DNA of 64,000 nt from Armatimonadota bacterium (GTDB lineage: Bacteria > Armatimonadota > HRBIN16), in contig BPGU01000001.1 in assembly GCA_026003195.1 (NCBI GenBank), positions 543,398-607,397 on the forward strand, in the 5' to 3' direction. Positions 24,591-33,248 of the stretch are shown here, piece by piece. The first letter of the stretch is position 1. The number at the start of each line of letters is the position of its first letter. Made by a program: the position numbers and the translations under genes. The notes beneath the pieces were generated by a model. That model was given only the letters and a program-made list of their open reading frames with translations, did no database searches and was not told the origin of the DNA.

Positions 24591-24621
24591 ACGGCTCGGC
24601 AGGAGCCTCGCCCTCCAGAAG
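24591..24621. repeat. GGCTC/GAGCC hairpin element
   Basis: A third hairpin, GGCTC-ggcag-GAGCC, followed by CTCGCCCTCCAGAAG lies just beyond the second repeat copy and before the stop of the FliT-like gene. It could terminate the flagellar operon, but it lacks a T-run. Confidence 0.45.
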
Positions 24622-24655
24622 ATTGAGCCTTGACAGAGTACTACGAACAGGTTGG

Positions 24656-25021
24656 CTACGCCGCGCGGTCTTCCAGACTACCCGGGGAGGCACTGGTACG
24701 GTAGCGTTGCACCGTGTCGTGGATACGATGGAGGGAAGCCATGTCCGCCCGCAACGTGTTCATGTGTTCTTGTATCAACTGTTGCAGGTGCTGGTTCCTC
24801 TGCCACAGGTCGCGGGCAAACGTCAACACTTCGGGGGGGAGTTTAGAGGGAGGGGTCTGCCACAGTATCTCCAGGATGTGCTCTTGTTCCTGGCTCAGCT
24901 GCTGCAGTGCAGACCAGTCCTGACGGCGGATGGCATCCTCTTGCAGGGCGAAGAGAAGCTTCACTCGTTCGGCGTACTTCTCGAGCCATTTCTGCCAGAA
25001 CCCGTCCCCCTCAGGCAGCAT
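24656..25021 (-). CDS. FliT/FlgN-like helical flagellar protein
   Basis: The 121-residue protein is entirely helical, with heptad-like Gln/Leu stretches (WSALQQLSQEQEHILEILWQ). It lies just downstream of fliS with an 11-base overlap. Proteins of this kind in the fliD-fliS-fliT order are export chaperones for the filament cap. The sequence itself carries no decisive motif, so the assignment rests on size, helicity and position. ATG 25021 follows GGAGGTG; an ATG at 25042 would overlap fliS more. Confidence 0.55.
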   Translation of the reverse strand: MLPEGDGFWQKWLEKYAERVKLLFALQEDAIRRQDWSALQQLSQEQEHILEILWQTPPSKLPPEVLTFARDLWQRNQHLQQLIQEHMNTLRADMASLHRIHDTVQRYRTSASPGSLEDRAA

Positions 25022-25439
25022 GAGGCACCTCCGCTCTTCCATCGGCTGTTGGGGTGGGAGATTCGCGCACGGCGACCTCTACCCGCGCCCACGCTTCTCG
25101 CAGGCTTTCCAGCATTTCGCGCACCTTTTGCACGGTGTTCACATCATCCTGCAGGTTGGCAATGACTAACTGCTCGTGCATGAACTGGTAGAGTGCCATC
25201 AGGTTGGTGGCTATCTCACCCCCCGCTTCCAGGTCCAGCGAGCTTGCCAGCTCCGTGATGATGCGCTGTGCTCGGACGAGACAATGGTTCTGTTTTTCGC
25301 GGTTTCCCTGCTGCATAGCAGTTTGTCCCTGTTTGAGAAAACGGATAGCCCCATCGTACAGCATGACCACCAACTTGGCAGGCGAAGCGGTATCTACCTG
25401 CGTACGCTGATACACATCGTACGGGCTTGTCAACGCCAT
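25011..25439 (-). CDS. fliS: Flagellar export chaperone FliS
   Basis: FliS binds the C-terminus of flagellin in the cytoplasm and keeps it from polymerising before export. The 142-residue helical protein has the family start YDVYQRTQVDTASPAKLVVMLYDGAIRFL, here with its usual spacing, and the second half LMALYQFMHEQLVIANLQDD. GAGGAAG precedes ATG 25439. It sits 26 bases after fliD and overlaps the FliT-like gene, forming the filament cap/chaperone operon. Confidence 0.92.
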   Translation of the reverse strand: MALTSPYDVYQRTQVDTASPAKLVVMLYDGAIRFLKQGQTAMQQGNREKQNHCLVRAQRIITELASSLDLEAGGEIATNLMALYQFMHEQLVIANLQDDVNTVQKVREMLESLREAWARVEVAVRESPTPTADGRAEVPHAA

Positions 25440-25465
25440 TCTACACTTCCTCGCTGTTTATAGTT

Positions 25466-27745
25466 CTATCTTCCAGTCAAGTTGCTGAGTAGACTGGTTT
25501 GCCCGAACAGGGCTGTCAGGTATTGTGACTGGGTGCGCATCTTGCTGAGGGCGTTTTCCATCGCAGTAAACTGCTCACGCAGAGTCTGCGCCCTGCGTTG
25601 CATCGCTTCATCAAAAGCAGAGATGCGCTGTTTAATCTCGTCAATTTGTTGCTGTATCGTCTTGCTTTCGTCGGTCAACGTACCACTGATGGAATCGGTG
25701 AACCGTTGTATTAACTGGAACACCCGGTCAGCGATACCACGGGTGACCGTCACCGTGCCGATGATGCCGGTTGTCGTGGCGGTGACCCGTATTTGCAGTC
25801 CATCGGTGGTGGCGTTGCCAGAGTTGCCAGTCAGGAACTGCCCATCGCCGGTAGCAGGCTCGCCGTTGATGGTTCCCGCCACGTCCTGTCCCTGCACAGA
25901 GACGACTGTGGTGCCGATGCCGCTGTTGTTGCTAGCGGCTTCCTGGTCGCTGACGACGGTGAACGCCGCCTTGGAGCCATACTGTTTGGAGGTCAACACC
26001 AGTCGTCCGTTCTCGTCTTTGGAAGCCACCAGGTAGCGGGACAATGTGCCATCGGCGTTGATCTGAGCGATGGTGTCGTCAATCGTGTTGCCTGCGTTCA
26101 GGGTGATGGAGTACTCGTTGTTACCGAACAGCACGCCGTTGAAGGTCAACCGTTCGGTGGTGGTGCTCGCCTGGGTCTGCGCCACTGATGCCACCGCCTG
26201 CGACTGCGTTGCCACTTGAGTGATATGGACCGACAATGGCACACCGGTCGCTTTGGTTTTGCTGGTAGCGATCACGTATGTCAGACGTGGATCGCTAGTT
26301 TCCCCCATCACTCGGAATAGCCTCTCCACATCGCTCAGTCGTAGATTCAGCGCGTTGTCCAGCTCCGATTCCTTGAGCACCAGCTTGCCCGAGCCCCTGG
26401 GGTCTAGGCTGATGCCTACCTGAGCCAGCATACTCATTGTGGAAGGTGCACCCGCCACCGTATCGGAGATTGTCGCCATCAGATCGGATGTGAGCGCGTT
26501 GACGGTAGCGTTTCCAAACAGCGGCCCCGTCTCGTAGGTCTCGGTGTCAAAGTAGTCGTACTTCTTAATCAGGTCGAGGGTATCGTTGTATGCCTTTACG
26601 AATCCCCGGATCGCCTCCTTGATACTTCCTGTATCGCGGGTGACGGTGATGACTGTCTTCTTAGGGTTGGTCGCATCGGCGTCCAGCAACGTCACGGTCA
26701 CACCCGGGATGACATTCGTCAGCGTATTGCTACTGCTGGTCAAGCTCATGTTGTCAATCTTGAACTGGGCGTCTTTTGCTTGCACCAGCTCGTTGCCATA
26801 GCCCGCTTTCAGAATACCCAGCGTTTCCAGAATGTGTCCGTTGTCGGTAAAAGTGGGCGTGCTGGCGCCAGTAATCTGCAGGCGATAGCGCGTGGTGCCG
26901 TTGTCGTTGACCGTGACGACCGAAGCGGTTACTCCCGCACCGGCATCGTTGATCTTGCTGGCAATGGAGTTTAAGGAATCCGTACTGAGGTCAATAGCAA
27001 CGTTGACGCCGTTCACCTGTATAGTGCCTGAAGGAGCACCGTTCAGGTTCAGCAGAGTGCCGACAGCGGTGCTGGTATCGGCGAACTTGTCGGATTGCGC
27101 TCCGTTCGGGATAGCGTTTTTGATACTGGTCGTGCCGGTAATCAGCCCCAACGATTGTAGCACACTATCATTGCCCAGATCATTCAAGCTGATCGCACTA
27201 GCTGCGCCCGAGTTTTGGGCGGTGAGCACGAGATAGTGTTCATTGCTACTCACGCTGAGCACGGAAGCGGTCACGCCCGCCTTCGCGTTGTTGATGCGCG
27301 CGGCGATGTCGCGCAGATTATCGCTGGCAACCACGGTGACCTGTTTCCCATTTACCAGAAAAGAGCCACTCAGCCCCAGCGCGTTCTCGATAGAGGTTTG
27401 CGCGGTGGTGCCGATTTTATGGTTAGTAGCAAGCTGGGAGACTTCCAGCAGATAAGTGCCCGGTATCGCGTCGGTCGTTGCAGTGACCCGCGCGACGCTC
27501 TCTGCGCTGCTGGTAGCGGTAGCTGCTTTGAAAGCGGTTTGTATGGTGACCTGAGAGATAGCCGATTGAAACCCCAGCAGCTGCGCCTGGAGAGCCTGTA
27601 GACCGCTGAGCCGCTGGGTCAGCTGTGACTGCTGTGTGGACCAGATAGCCTTCCGACGACTTTCTACCTGAATAATCTGCTGGATGAGCGACTCGGTGTC
27701 CATACCCGAGATAAGACCGGAGAAATTGATTCCACTGGTGCTCAA
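25466..27745 (-). CDS. fliD: Flagellar filament cap protein FliD (hook-associated protein 2)
   Basis: The 759-residue protein begins with the FliD signature INFSGLISGMDTESLIQQII and an N-terminal coiled coil, has long beta-rich Thr/Ser/Asn-rich middle domains, and ends in a second coiled coil (IQQQIDEIKQRISAFDEAM) and a hydrophobic tail. The two coiled coils pair to form the cap leg. It is longer than the usual 450-700 residues, owing to extra Ig-like repeats in the middle. The only start compatible with the conserved end is TTG 27745, after an AGGTG. Confidence 0.93.
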   Translation of the reverse strand: MSTSGINFSGLISGMDTESLIQQIIQVESRRKAIWSTQQSQLTQRLSGLQALQAQLLGFQSAISQVTIQTAFKAATATSSAESVARVTATTDAIPGTYLLEVSQLATNHKIGTTAQTSIENALGLSGSFLVNGKQVTVVASDNLRDIAARINNAKAGVTASVLSVSSNEHYLVLTAQNSGAASAISLNDLGNDSVLQSLGLITGTTSIKNAIPNGAQSDKFADTSTAVGTLLNLNGAPSGTIQVNGVNVAIDLSTDSLNSIASKINDAGAGVTASVVTVNDNGTTRYRLQITGASTPTFTDNGHILETLGILKAGYGNELVQAKDAQFKIDNMSLTSSSNTLTNVIPGVTVTLLDADATNPKKTVITVTRDTGSIKEAIRGFVKAYNDTLDLIKKYDYFDTETYETGPLFGNATVNALTSDLMATISDTVAGAPSTMSMLAQVGISLDPRGSGKLVLKESELDNALNLRLSDVERLFRVMGETSDPRLTYVIATSKTKATGVPLSVHITQVATQSQAVASVAQTQASTTTERLTFNGVLFGNNEYSITLNAGNTIDDTIAQINADGTLSRYLVASKDENGRLVLTSKQYGSKAAFTVVSDQEAASNNSGIGTTVVSVQGQDVAGTINGEPATGDGQFLTGNSGNATTDGLQIRVTATTTGIIGTVTVTRGIADRVFQLIQRFTDSISGTLTDESKTIQQQIDEIKQRISAFDEAMQRRAQTLREQFTAMENALSKMRTQSQYLTALFGQTSLLSNLTGR

Positions 27746-27781
27746 AGCGCTAACACCTGCCTTTCCTGACGATAAGATGGG

Positions 27782-28207
27782 TTACGCAGCCGCTTTCATG
27801 CCCGTCTCCCTAGCGATAGCCTGCAGCCGGCTTTGGATCTGTGCAATACGCTCCTGCACTTCGCGCCGATATGCCTCTTCACGACGTTCGCGCTCTTCCA
27901 GCTGGGCACAGTAGTGTGGCACTCGCTGGTTGATGCGCTCCACAAACTCGTAGGCAAACTGCACCACCCGACGCAAGTCGTCCCCTTCGGAAACGATACA
28001 GCGCAGGCGGTCGCCCACTACGTCCAGCTGCAACTTGCGTGCTGCGATAATCGCTTTCCATTCCTCCGAAAACGCCAGCGTCCACGCCTCGTTCGGTGTC
28101 TCAGAGAGCTGCATGTAAAAGGCGTACGCGGTCGCAAAGGATGGGTCTTTCTCCACGCTGTTGACGTCGATACCTGTAATCTCGATGCGCTGTACAGGAT
28201 ACGGCAT
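27782..28207 (-). CDS. Hypothetical protein leading the fliD operon
   Basis: The 141-residue product starts MPYPVQRIEITGIDVNSV, has a central alpha/beta part and a charged C-terminal coiled coil (EERERREEAYRREVQERIAQ). It has no signal peptide. GGAGG lies before ATG 28207, and fliD follows after 36 bases, so a flagellar role such as a cap or export accessory is likely by context only. It is divergent from the hydrolase gene at 28300. Confidence 0.55.
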   Translation of the reverse strand: MPYPVQRIEITGIDVNSVEKDPSFATAYAFYMQLSETPNEAWTLAFSEEWKAIIAARKLQLDVVGDRLRCIVSEGDDLRRVVQFAYEFVERINQRVPHYCAQLEERERREEAYRREVQERIAQIQSRLQAIARETGMKAAA

Positions 28208-28299
28208 ACTCTACTAACCTCCTCTACCTGATATTATCGGTAGGAGTGGAACGCTTTCATATCGAATGTGCCATTACAAGTACGGGATTTCGGAGTCCG

Positions 28300-30372
28300 A
28301 TGGGTATGGGAAAACATCATTTCTACTTCGCACATCAGTTTCGCTGGGAACAAGGCAAAGGTTTCTACCTCAGCCTCGAAAACAGTACCGACGAACCTGT
28401 ATGCCGCCTGAACACTCTGCGGTTGATACTGGGAGTAGGGGACGGGCGGGACTGGCGATTTCTCTCTCCGCAAGTGATTTGGCAGACTGGAAAGCGCTAC
28501 CACTTACGCGCCGAGATTCAGCCCGATGTGGCAAGCCTGTGGCTCGATGGTCAACTGGTTGACCGCAAGGGGGGGGGCTTTGCCTCGGCAGAAGGCCAGC
28601 TGGTGGTCGGCGAAGTCCCTCACTGGGCAAGCGCAGAGACGGACTACCACCTCGCCCCCTGCGAGGTACGATGCACCATCGGAGGACGCCTCACTGTCTA
28701 TCCCGTTGGAGGTCCCCGCTTGCGTTGGAGTGAGCCTCTGCTGCACTTCAACCCCCTTCATTTCTGGGGGCTGGAGGGTAGCTGGGCTACTCACACCGTG
28801 GAGGCTTCTGTGCAGCTCCCTCTGGCTATCGAGGTCTCTTTCGAACTGCGTCTCATCCCCGACTGGCGTCCCTACGTGCCCTACATCGACCGCTACGGTC
28901 AGTGCCGATATGCCGATTTCGCCCATAAGGTACGCAGTGACGATGACCTCAGGCGTCAGTGGCAGGAGGAGCAACACCTTCTGTCACGCTGGGGCATTCC
29001 CACCGACTTAGACCAGTATGGCGGATATCGGCGGGCAGGCTGGCGTGCCGAACGCACGGGGTTCTATCGCCTGGAACAGCGCGACGGATACTGGTGGCTG
29101 GTGACGCCCGAGGGCAACCCTTGCTTCTACATGGGCGTTTGCAGTGTGCCCATGGACCTCTGGGAGTATACACCCGTGTCGGAGCGCGAAGAGGTGTTCG
29201 AGTGGCTGCCGCCGCAGGACGGCGAGTATGCAGGCGTGTGGGCGACAGACGCCTGGGGTGAAGGGCTGGGCACACGCTACGTGAGCATGCACGCCGTGAA
29301 CCTGATACGACGGTTCGGCAAGGACTGGCGACAGAGCACCCTCGATCTGGCACGAAGACGGCTACGCACGTGGGCGTTCGCGGGCGTGGGCAAATGGGGT
29401 TATGTGCCCGAAACACCATACTTTCCCGTGTTGAACCGCAACGGAGTGCCCAACCTTGCAGAGCACCCCGACATCTTTGACCCTGAAGTGGCAAGGCGTT
29501 TCGAGCAGCACCTGCGTAGCCAGATCGCTCCTCACCGCCAGAGCAGCTGGGTAGTTGGCTGGTCGGTAGGGAACGAGGAGAGCGAGCTGATCCGTCGCAA
29601 GGAGGTACGCGATATTCTTGCCACTCCCTCTGCCCCCCCTGCCAAACGGGCGATGATAGAACACCTGCTGCACAGCAAGTATAACGGTAGCGTGCAGCGA
29701 CTGGCGCAGGCATGGAACCTGTCCGCCCGTGACCTGGAAGCCATTTGCCGTGCCTCTATCACTGCTATCCCAGATGATGATGTAGAGAACATGCGCCTGT
29801 TTTACATGGACAAATATCATGAGTGGCTCTATCGGACTGTCAAACGCATCGACCCCAATCATCTCTACTTCGGTTCGTGGATCTATCCGTATGCATGGGA
29901 CAGTGAGCAGGACTGGTTCTTCATGGCGCGCCATGTTGATGTACTGGGGTACGACTACTACCATCTCTTCTTCTCGCCCGAACTGATTACACGTCTGCTG
30001 CAGCGCACGCGAAAACCTGTGCTGTGTGGCGAGTTCACCTTTGCCACCTGGGAGGATGGACGGCGCGGATACGGTGCCTTTATGGGCTGTTCCGCGAAGG
30101 ACGAGCGAGAGGCAGGAGAATGGTATACTCGCTGGGTACGTGATGCCGCCCGGCATCCCCTGTGTGTGGGCGGACTATGGTTCCAGTATCGCGACCAGCC
30201 GCTAACAGGTAGAGGACCTGGTAGAGGCAAAAAACTGTTCATCGGCGAGCATAGCCCCATCGGCATCGTGGAGTTCACCGACCGCCCCAAGTGGGAACTG
30301 GTTCGGATTATGCGTGATGCCAATCTGCAGGCGCCTCGCTGGCGACTACAGGCGATGCGAAGAGGAGGGTGA
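28300..30372 (+). CDS. GH50-like (agarase-related) glycoside hydrolase, first tandem copy
   Basis: This is a roughly 690-residue protein without a signal peptide. The N-terminal 120 residues form a beta-sandwich-like module (GFYLSLEN, LRLILGVGDG). The barrel begins at GYWWLVTPEGNPCFYMGVCS, the segment that opens GH50 catalytic domains; Glu in VGNEE (acid/base) and Glu in LCGEFTFA (nucleophile) fit clan GH-A. ATG 28300 has GGAG 5 bases upstream and aligns with the paralog; GTG 28246 would add 18 residues without a ribosome site. Substrate unknown; GH50 is named from motifs only. Confidence 0.72.
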   Translation: MGMGKHHFYFAHQFRWEQGKGFYLSLENSTDEPVCRLNTLRLILGVGDGRDWRFLSPQVIWQTGKRYHLRAEIQPDVASLWLDGQLVDRKGGGFASAEGQLVVGEVPHWASAETDYHLAPCEVRCTIGGRLTVYPVGGPRLRWSEPLLHFNPLHFWGLEGSWATHTVEASVQLPLAIEVSFELRLIPDWRPYVPYIDRYGQCRYADFAHKVRSDDDLRRQWQEEQHLLSRWGIPTDLDQYGGYRRAGWRAERTGFYRLEQRDGYWWLVTPEGNPCFYMGVCSVPMDLWEYTPVSEREEVFEWLPPQDGEYAGVWATDAWGEGLGTRYVSMHAVNLIRRFGKDWRQSTLDLARRRLRTWAFAGVGKWGYVPETPYFPVLNRNGVPNLAEHPDIFDPEVARRFEQHLRSQIAPHRQSSWVVGWSVGNEESELIRRKEVRDILATPSAPPAKRAMIEHLLHSKYNGSVQRLAQAWNLSARDLEAICRASITAIPDDDVENMRLFYMDKYHEWLYRTVKRIDPNHLYFGSWIYPYAWDSEQDWFFMARHVDVLGYDYYHLFFSPELITRLLQRTRKPVLCGEFTFATWEDGRRGYGAFMGCSAKDEREAGEWYTRWVRDAARHPLCVGGLWFQYRDQPLTGRGPGRGKKLFIGEHSPIGIVEFTDRPKWELVRIMRDANLQAPRWRLQAMRRGG

Positions 30373-32450
30373 AGAGATTGCCATCCCATCGATATCACTT
30401 TGCCGCGCAATACGACTGGCAAACACACACTGGCTTCTACCTGAGCCTGGAGAATGAAACAGAGCAGCCTGTGGCAGGTCTGGATACTCTGCGCCTTGCG
30501 CTGGGCGTTGGCGACGGTAACCAGTGGCGGTTCATCGTGGCAACGCCTCGCTGGGAGCTGGAGCGCGAGTACAGGGTGCAGGCGCGTATTACCCCCCAGG
30601 AGGCGATGCTCCATCTGGACGACCAGCTGGTCGGCAGAAGCGCAGGAGGTTTTCGGGCTCGGGCAGGCACGCTGGATGTGGGCATGGTGCCAGCATGGGC
30701 AAGCGCACCCACCTCCTACCACGCCATTTCACAGATGACCATCACCGCAGGCAGGGGCAAACCTCTGCCGTTCACCTTGCGTCCTGACCCCTCCATCCCC
30801 GAACCAGTGCGCCTGTTTAATCCCGAAACCGTGTGGGGACAAGCGGTGCAACAGGGCTTTTCCGCTGAATTACCCCTCACCATCGAGGTGCGCTTCCGCT
30901 TGAGGACAATGCCTGACTGGAAGCGCTTTCAGCCGTATATCGACCGCTACGGGCAGTGCCGCTACGTGCAAATGCCGGACAAGGTGCGTACCGATACGGA
31001 CCTGCGCCGCAGTTTGGAGGAGGAAAAACGCATCCTGGCACAATGGGGCACACCCACCGCCTATGACCGCTTCGGTGGTTACCGGAAAGCAGGCTGGAAG
31101 GAGCAGGCTACGGGCTTTTACCGTGTGGTGCGCAGGGGCGGTTACTGGTGGTTGATTACCCCCGAGGGGTATCCCTGTTTCTATCTGGGAGTATGTTCTG
31201 TGCCTGCCCTGACCTGGGAGATGACCCCGGTCTCCGAGCGCGAAGCGGTGTTTGAGTGGTTGCCACCCCGCGAGGGCAAAACCGCCGAACTGTGGCGTCG
31301 CAGTGTGTGGGGAGAGGGGGGAGACACTGAGTACGTCTGTCTGCACGCCGTGAACCTGATGCGCCGATTCGGCGACGGCTGGAAAGAGCAAAGTGTTCAA
31401 CTTGCACGACAAAGACTACTCACATGGGGGTTCTCAGGGGCGGGTAAGTGGGACCGCATAGAAAACTTCCCCTGCGCACCGGTGCTGGGGCACTGGGACG
31501 TGCCAAATCTGGTGCGTCATCCCGACATCTTTGACCCGGCGATTCAGGCACGCTTCCGCGAGAGCCTGCGCCGGCAGATAGAACCTCTACGCAATAGCCC
31601 GTGGGTGCTGGGCTGGTCGGTGGGCAATGAGTATGACGAAATTGTTACTCGGGAGGAGATAAGGCAGATTCTTCGTCTGCCCGGCGCGCCTGCTAGCAAA
31701 CGTGCGCTGGTAGATGAAGCCTTACAAAACTTATACAGAAACAATATCTCGAGGCTGGCGCAAGCGTGGGAAGTCACCGCTCGCGACCGCGCCGACCTGT
31801 ACGCTTCTCTGCCGAGCCCACCGGAACAGGACGTAGAAAACCTGCGCCGGTTTTACGCCGACCATTACTACGGCTGGATTTATCGCACGGTGAAAGAGAT
31901 AGACCCCCATCACCTCTACTTCGGTTTCTGGATTGTGCCCGGCTGGTGGGAGAACGAAGAGGATTGGTTGTTGAGCGCCAAGCACTGCGACGTTCTGGGA
32001 TACGACCGCTATGCCCGCGACTTCGTGGACGACTGGATGCAGCGACTGATTGCTCGCATCGACAAGCCCATCCTGTGCGGCGAGTTCTCTTTCCCGGCGT
32101 GGCATGACGGAGCGCGTGCCTACGGACGCTACCACGTGTGGGCAAAAGAGGAACGGGATGCTGGCGAACGGTATGCTCGCTGGGTGCGTGAGGCTGCGCA
32201 GCATCCTGCCTGCGTGGGTGTCATGTGGTTCCAGTACCGTGACCAGCCTCTGACAGGGCGAGGTCCGGGTAGAGGCAACACGCTGGTGCTCGGTGAACAC
32301 TTCGCCTTTGGACTGGTAGATTTCACCGACCGCCCCAAGTGGGAACTGGTCAAACGCATGAGGGAGGTCAACCTCAAAGCGGCACAGATGCGCCTGCAGG
32401 CACCACGCAAAGAAGGAGATAGCAACCAAGTTGAGAGTATTGTTCGGTGA
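30369..32450 (+). CDS. GH50-like glycoside hydrolase, second tandem copy
   Basis: The 693-residue paralog of the preceding gene overlaps it by 4 bases. The same modules are present: GFYLSLENETEQPV sandwich, GYWWLITPEGYPCFYLGVCS, WSVGNEYDEIV (acid/base Glu) and ILCGEFSFPAW (nucleophile Glu). The near-identical ending, DQPLTGRGPGRG, and the SD overlap show recent duplication followed by divergence across the whole length. GTG 30369 is reported, but TTG 30378 is better spaced from AGGAGG. Lack of a signal peptide suggests intracellular processing of imported oligosaccharides. Confidence 0.72.
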   Translation: MKRLPSHRYHFAAQYDWQTHTGFYLSLENETEQPVAGLDTLRLALGVGDGNQWRFIVATPRWELEREYRVQARITPQEAMLHLDDQLVGRSAGGFRARAGTLDVGMVPAWASAPTSYHAISQMTITAGRGKPLPFTLRPDPSIPEPVRLFNPETVWGQAVQQGFSAELPLTIEVRFRLRTMPDWKRFQPYIDRYGQCRYVQMPDKVRTDTDLRRSLEEEKRILAQWGTPTAYDRFGGYRKAGWKEQATGFYRVVRRGGYWWLITPEGYPCFYLGVCSVPALTWEMTPVSEREAVFEWLPPREGKTAELWRRSVWGEGGDTEYVCLHAVNLMRRFGDGWKEQSVQLARQRLLTWGFSGAGKWDRIENFPCAPVLGHWDVPNLVRHPDIFDPAIQARFRESLRRQIEPLRNSPWVLGWSVGNEYDEIVTREEIRQILRLPGAPASKRALVDEALQNLYRNNISRLAQAWEVTARDRADLYASLPSPPEQDVENLRRFYADHYYGWIYRTVKEIDPHHLYFGFWIVPGWWENEEDWLLSAKHCDVLGYDRYARDFVDDWMQRLIARIDKPILCGEFSFPAWHDGARAYGRYHVWAKEERDAGERYARWVREAAQHPACVGVMWFQYRDQPLTGRGPGRGNTLVLGEHFAFGLVDFTDRPKWELVKRMREVNLKAAQMRLQAPRKEGDSNQVESIVR

Positions 32451-32452
32451 GA

Positions 32453-33247
32453 CTAACGTCCCACCGGGTGGGTCACCGTCGCACGGAGGATGTACTGCCA
32501 CTCGCGCAGAACTTGCGAGGATGCCGCCCAGAAGCCCACGTTGTCATCATTGGGATTCGTACTGTAGGTGACCCAGCCTGTGACCTGCAACGGTTTCGGC
32601 TGCCTGAGCACTACCTCTACGGTGGGCGCGTTGGTTTTCCAGCTGGAAGTGCCACCAATCAATCCAAAACGGCTTGCGCTCCTTGCCGGATAAATCACCC
32701 AGCCGCTGGAGGGTAAGTTGTAGAGGCGTCCTTCCACGTAGGTGAGGCGCGTATCCCACTGCGTTGCCGAAATGTGCATGGAAGAGAGCATGACCGGTTT
32801 GAACGCCTCACCCGGACGGTTATCCAGCGCAACGTTACCAGTGACACTCAGAGTTCTGACCCGTGCTAACAAGCTGTTCTTAGCCGGTGGGGACAACCGC
32901 ACCTCCAGCGACACCTGCAGGCTGGCAATCTTTCCCGAAAGGGATAGGAGCAGGTCGTTGCCTTCCGTACGCCAGCTGGCGGTCACGGGTGCACCCTGAT
33001 AGTACCTGCCCCCCGACCAGAACGCGGGCATCAGTACCACCGAGGTACCCCATCCCGACTGAGGCGAATACACCATCCGAAAATAGCTGCTATCCAGATG
33101 CAGAGCGGCGTATTGGGGAAATTGAGAACCACCCCCATAAGCGATTTCCAGCACGGTACCTCGCTGACGCACCAGCCACGTCTGCGCCGAGGCGGGCGAC
33201 AGGAAAACCCAGAGCATCGCGGATAACGCAATAAGCCATCGTTTCAT
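32453..33247 (-). CDS. Secreted beta-rich protein of unknown function
   Basis: The 264-residue protein has a signal peptide (MKRWLIALSAMLWVFLSPASAQ) and an all-beta mature part of alternating short strands (LHLDSSYFRMVYSPQSGWG, VSLEVRLSPP). No enzymatic motif is visible. It begins one base after the ilvA stop, so it is probably the last gene of that operon, although a functional link to isoleucine synthesis is not apparent. Its stop is 2 bases from the convergent hydrolase stop. Confidence 0.6.
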   Translation of the reverse strand: MKRWLIALSAMLWVFLSPASAQTWLVRQRGTVLEIAYGGGSQFPQYAALHLDSSYFRMVYSPQSGWGTSVVLMPAFWSGGRYYQGAPVTASWRTEGNDLLLSLSGKIASLQVSLEVRLSPPAKNSLLARVRTLSVTGNVALDNRPGEAFKPVMLSSMHISATQWDTRLTYVEGRLYNLPSSGWVIYPARSASRFGLIGGTSSWKTNAPTVEVVLRQPKPLQVTGWVTYSTNPNDDNVGFWAASSQVLREWQYILRATVTHPVGR

Positions 33248-33248
33248 C

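Noticed and set aside
24392-24621. CRISPR array or riboswitch before fabI
   Set aside because: Two imperfect copies with hairpins and no regular spacers do not make an array, and no conserved aptamer pattern was recognised.
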